A stretch of 40,390 nucleotides of DNA, from contig VFJL01000053.1 in NCBI GenBank assembly GCA_009886095.1, positions 1-40,390 on the forward strand, in the 5' to 3' direction. The position numbers and the translations under genes are program-made. This DNA is from Nitrosomonadales bacterium. GTDB lineage: Bacteria; Pseudomonadota; Gammaproteobacteria; Burkholderiales; Nitrosomonadaceae. Shown here piece after piece: positions 40,309-40,390 of this stretch; position 1 is the stretch's first letter; each line of letters begins with the position of its first letter. Under the pieces are notes generated by a model. The model had not been told where the DNA came from. It saw only the letters and a list, made by a program, of their open reading frames with translations, and ran no database searches.

Positions 40309-40390
40309 AAACTGAAGAGTTTGATCCTGGCTCAGATTGAACGCTGGCGGCATGCTTTACACATGCAAGTCGAACGGCAGCACGGGGGCA
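40309..40390 (+). rRNA. 16S ribosomal RNA, 5' end (partial)
   Basis: AAACTGAAGAGTTTGATCCT and GGCTCAGATTGAACGCTGGC are the universal start of bacterial 16S; helix 6 begins at CACATGCAAGTCGAACGGCA. The 5' end is placed by alignment with the E. coli AAATTGAAGAG start. It runs off the window after about 82 nt. Confidence 0.97.

Overview
The window looks like chromosomal core sequence from a betaproteobacterium, most probably of the Nitrosomonas/Nitrosospira type. Three things suggest this: the gene order (fur|bamE-dapB-carA-carB-greA; yhbY|rlmE-ftsH-folP-glmM; thrS-infC-rpmI-rplT-pheS-pheT-ihfA-merR-tRNA-Pro; surE-pcm-nlpD), the first ~80 nt of a 16S rRNA gene at the right edge, and GC-moderate coding sequence throughout. 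The genus is an inference; no search could be run.

Layout. 1-4826 (minus strand): a partial PAS protein with a 42-bp tandem repeat, a PAS-PAS-GGDEF diguanylate cyclase, and the type IV pilus retraction ATPases pilU and pilT. 4883-9920: PLP-homeostasis protein YggS, converging on and overlapping a leftward row of 2x[4Fe-4S] ferredoxin, coaD, rsmD and two periplasmic M16 peptidase-family genes. 9996-18646: ftsY, fur, an unusually long bamE, dapB, carA, carB and greA. 19038-24609: yhbY, rlmE, ftsH, folP, glmM. 25097-33197: the translation block thrS to ihfA, a MerR-type regulator and tRNA-Pro(GGG). 33305-36005: surE, pcm and an nlpD-like lipoprotein, with no rpoS following. 36117-40009: a group III truncated globin, a coiled-coil DUF2130 protein, Fe-type superoxide dismutase and tyrS. 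40039-40390: rRNA promoter, boxA leader and the start of 16S rRNA.

The genes are mostly housekeeping: translation, SRP targeting, outer-membrane assembly, pyrimidine/arginine/lysine/folate/CoA/peptidoglycan precursors, protein quality control, iron and superoxide defence. The surprise lies between the genes. Two unrelated families of ~150-170 bp interspersed sequences occur here, six copies of one (family A) and two of the other (family B). Every copy but one starts 0-26 bp after the stop codon of the preceding gene and lies in that gene's own orientation. The exception follows only a doubtful small ORF. Both families have terminal or internal stems that keep pairing when the sequence changes, so they look like structured 3'-UTR RNA elements (ERIC-like in behaviour) rather than random spacer. 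One family-A copy has been reduced to its two ends by deletion between short direct repeats. Another has lost exactly its central hairpin. I consider these families the best candidate for something undescribed.

Other notable points: infC appears to start with ATA; non-ATG starts are frequent; a 29-bp inverted repeat separates an M16 gene from rsmD; BamE carries a duplicated C-terminal tail; and the NlpD-like protein's signal peptide seems built from a low-complexity DNA repeat.
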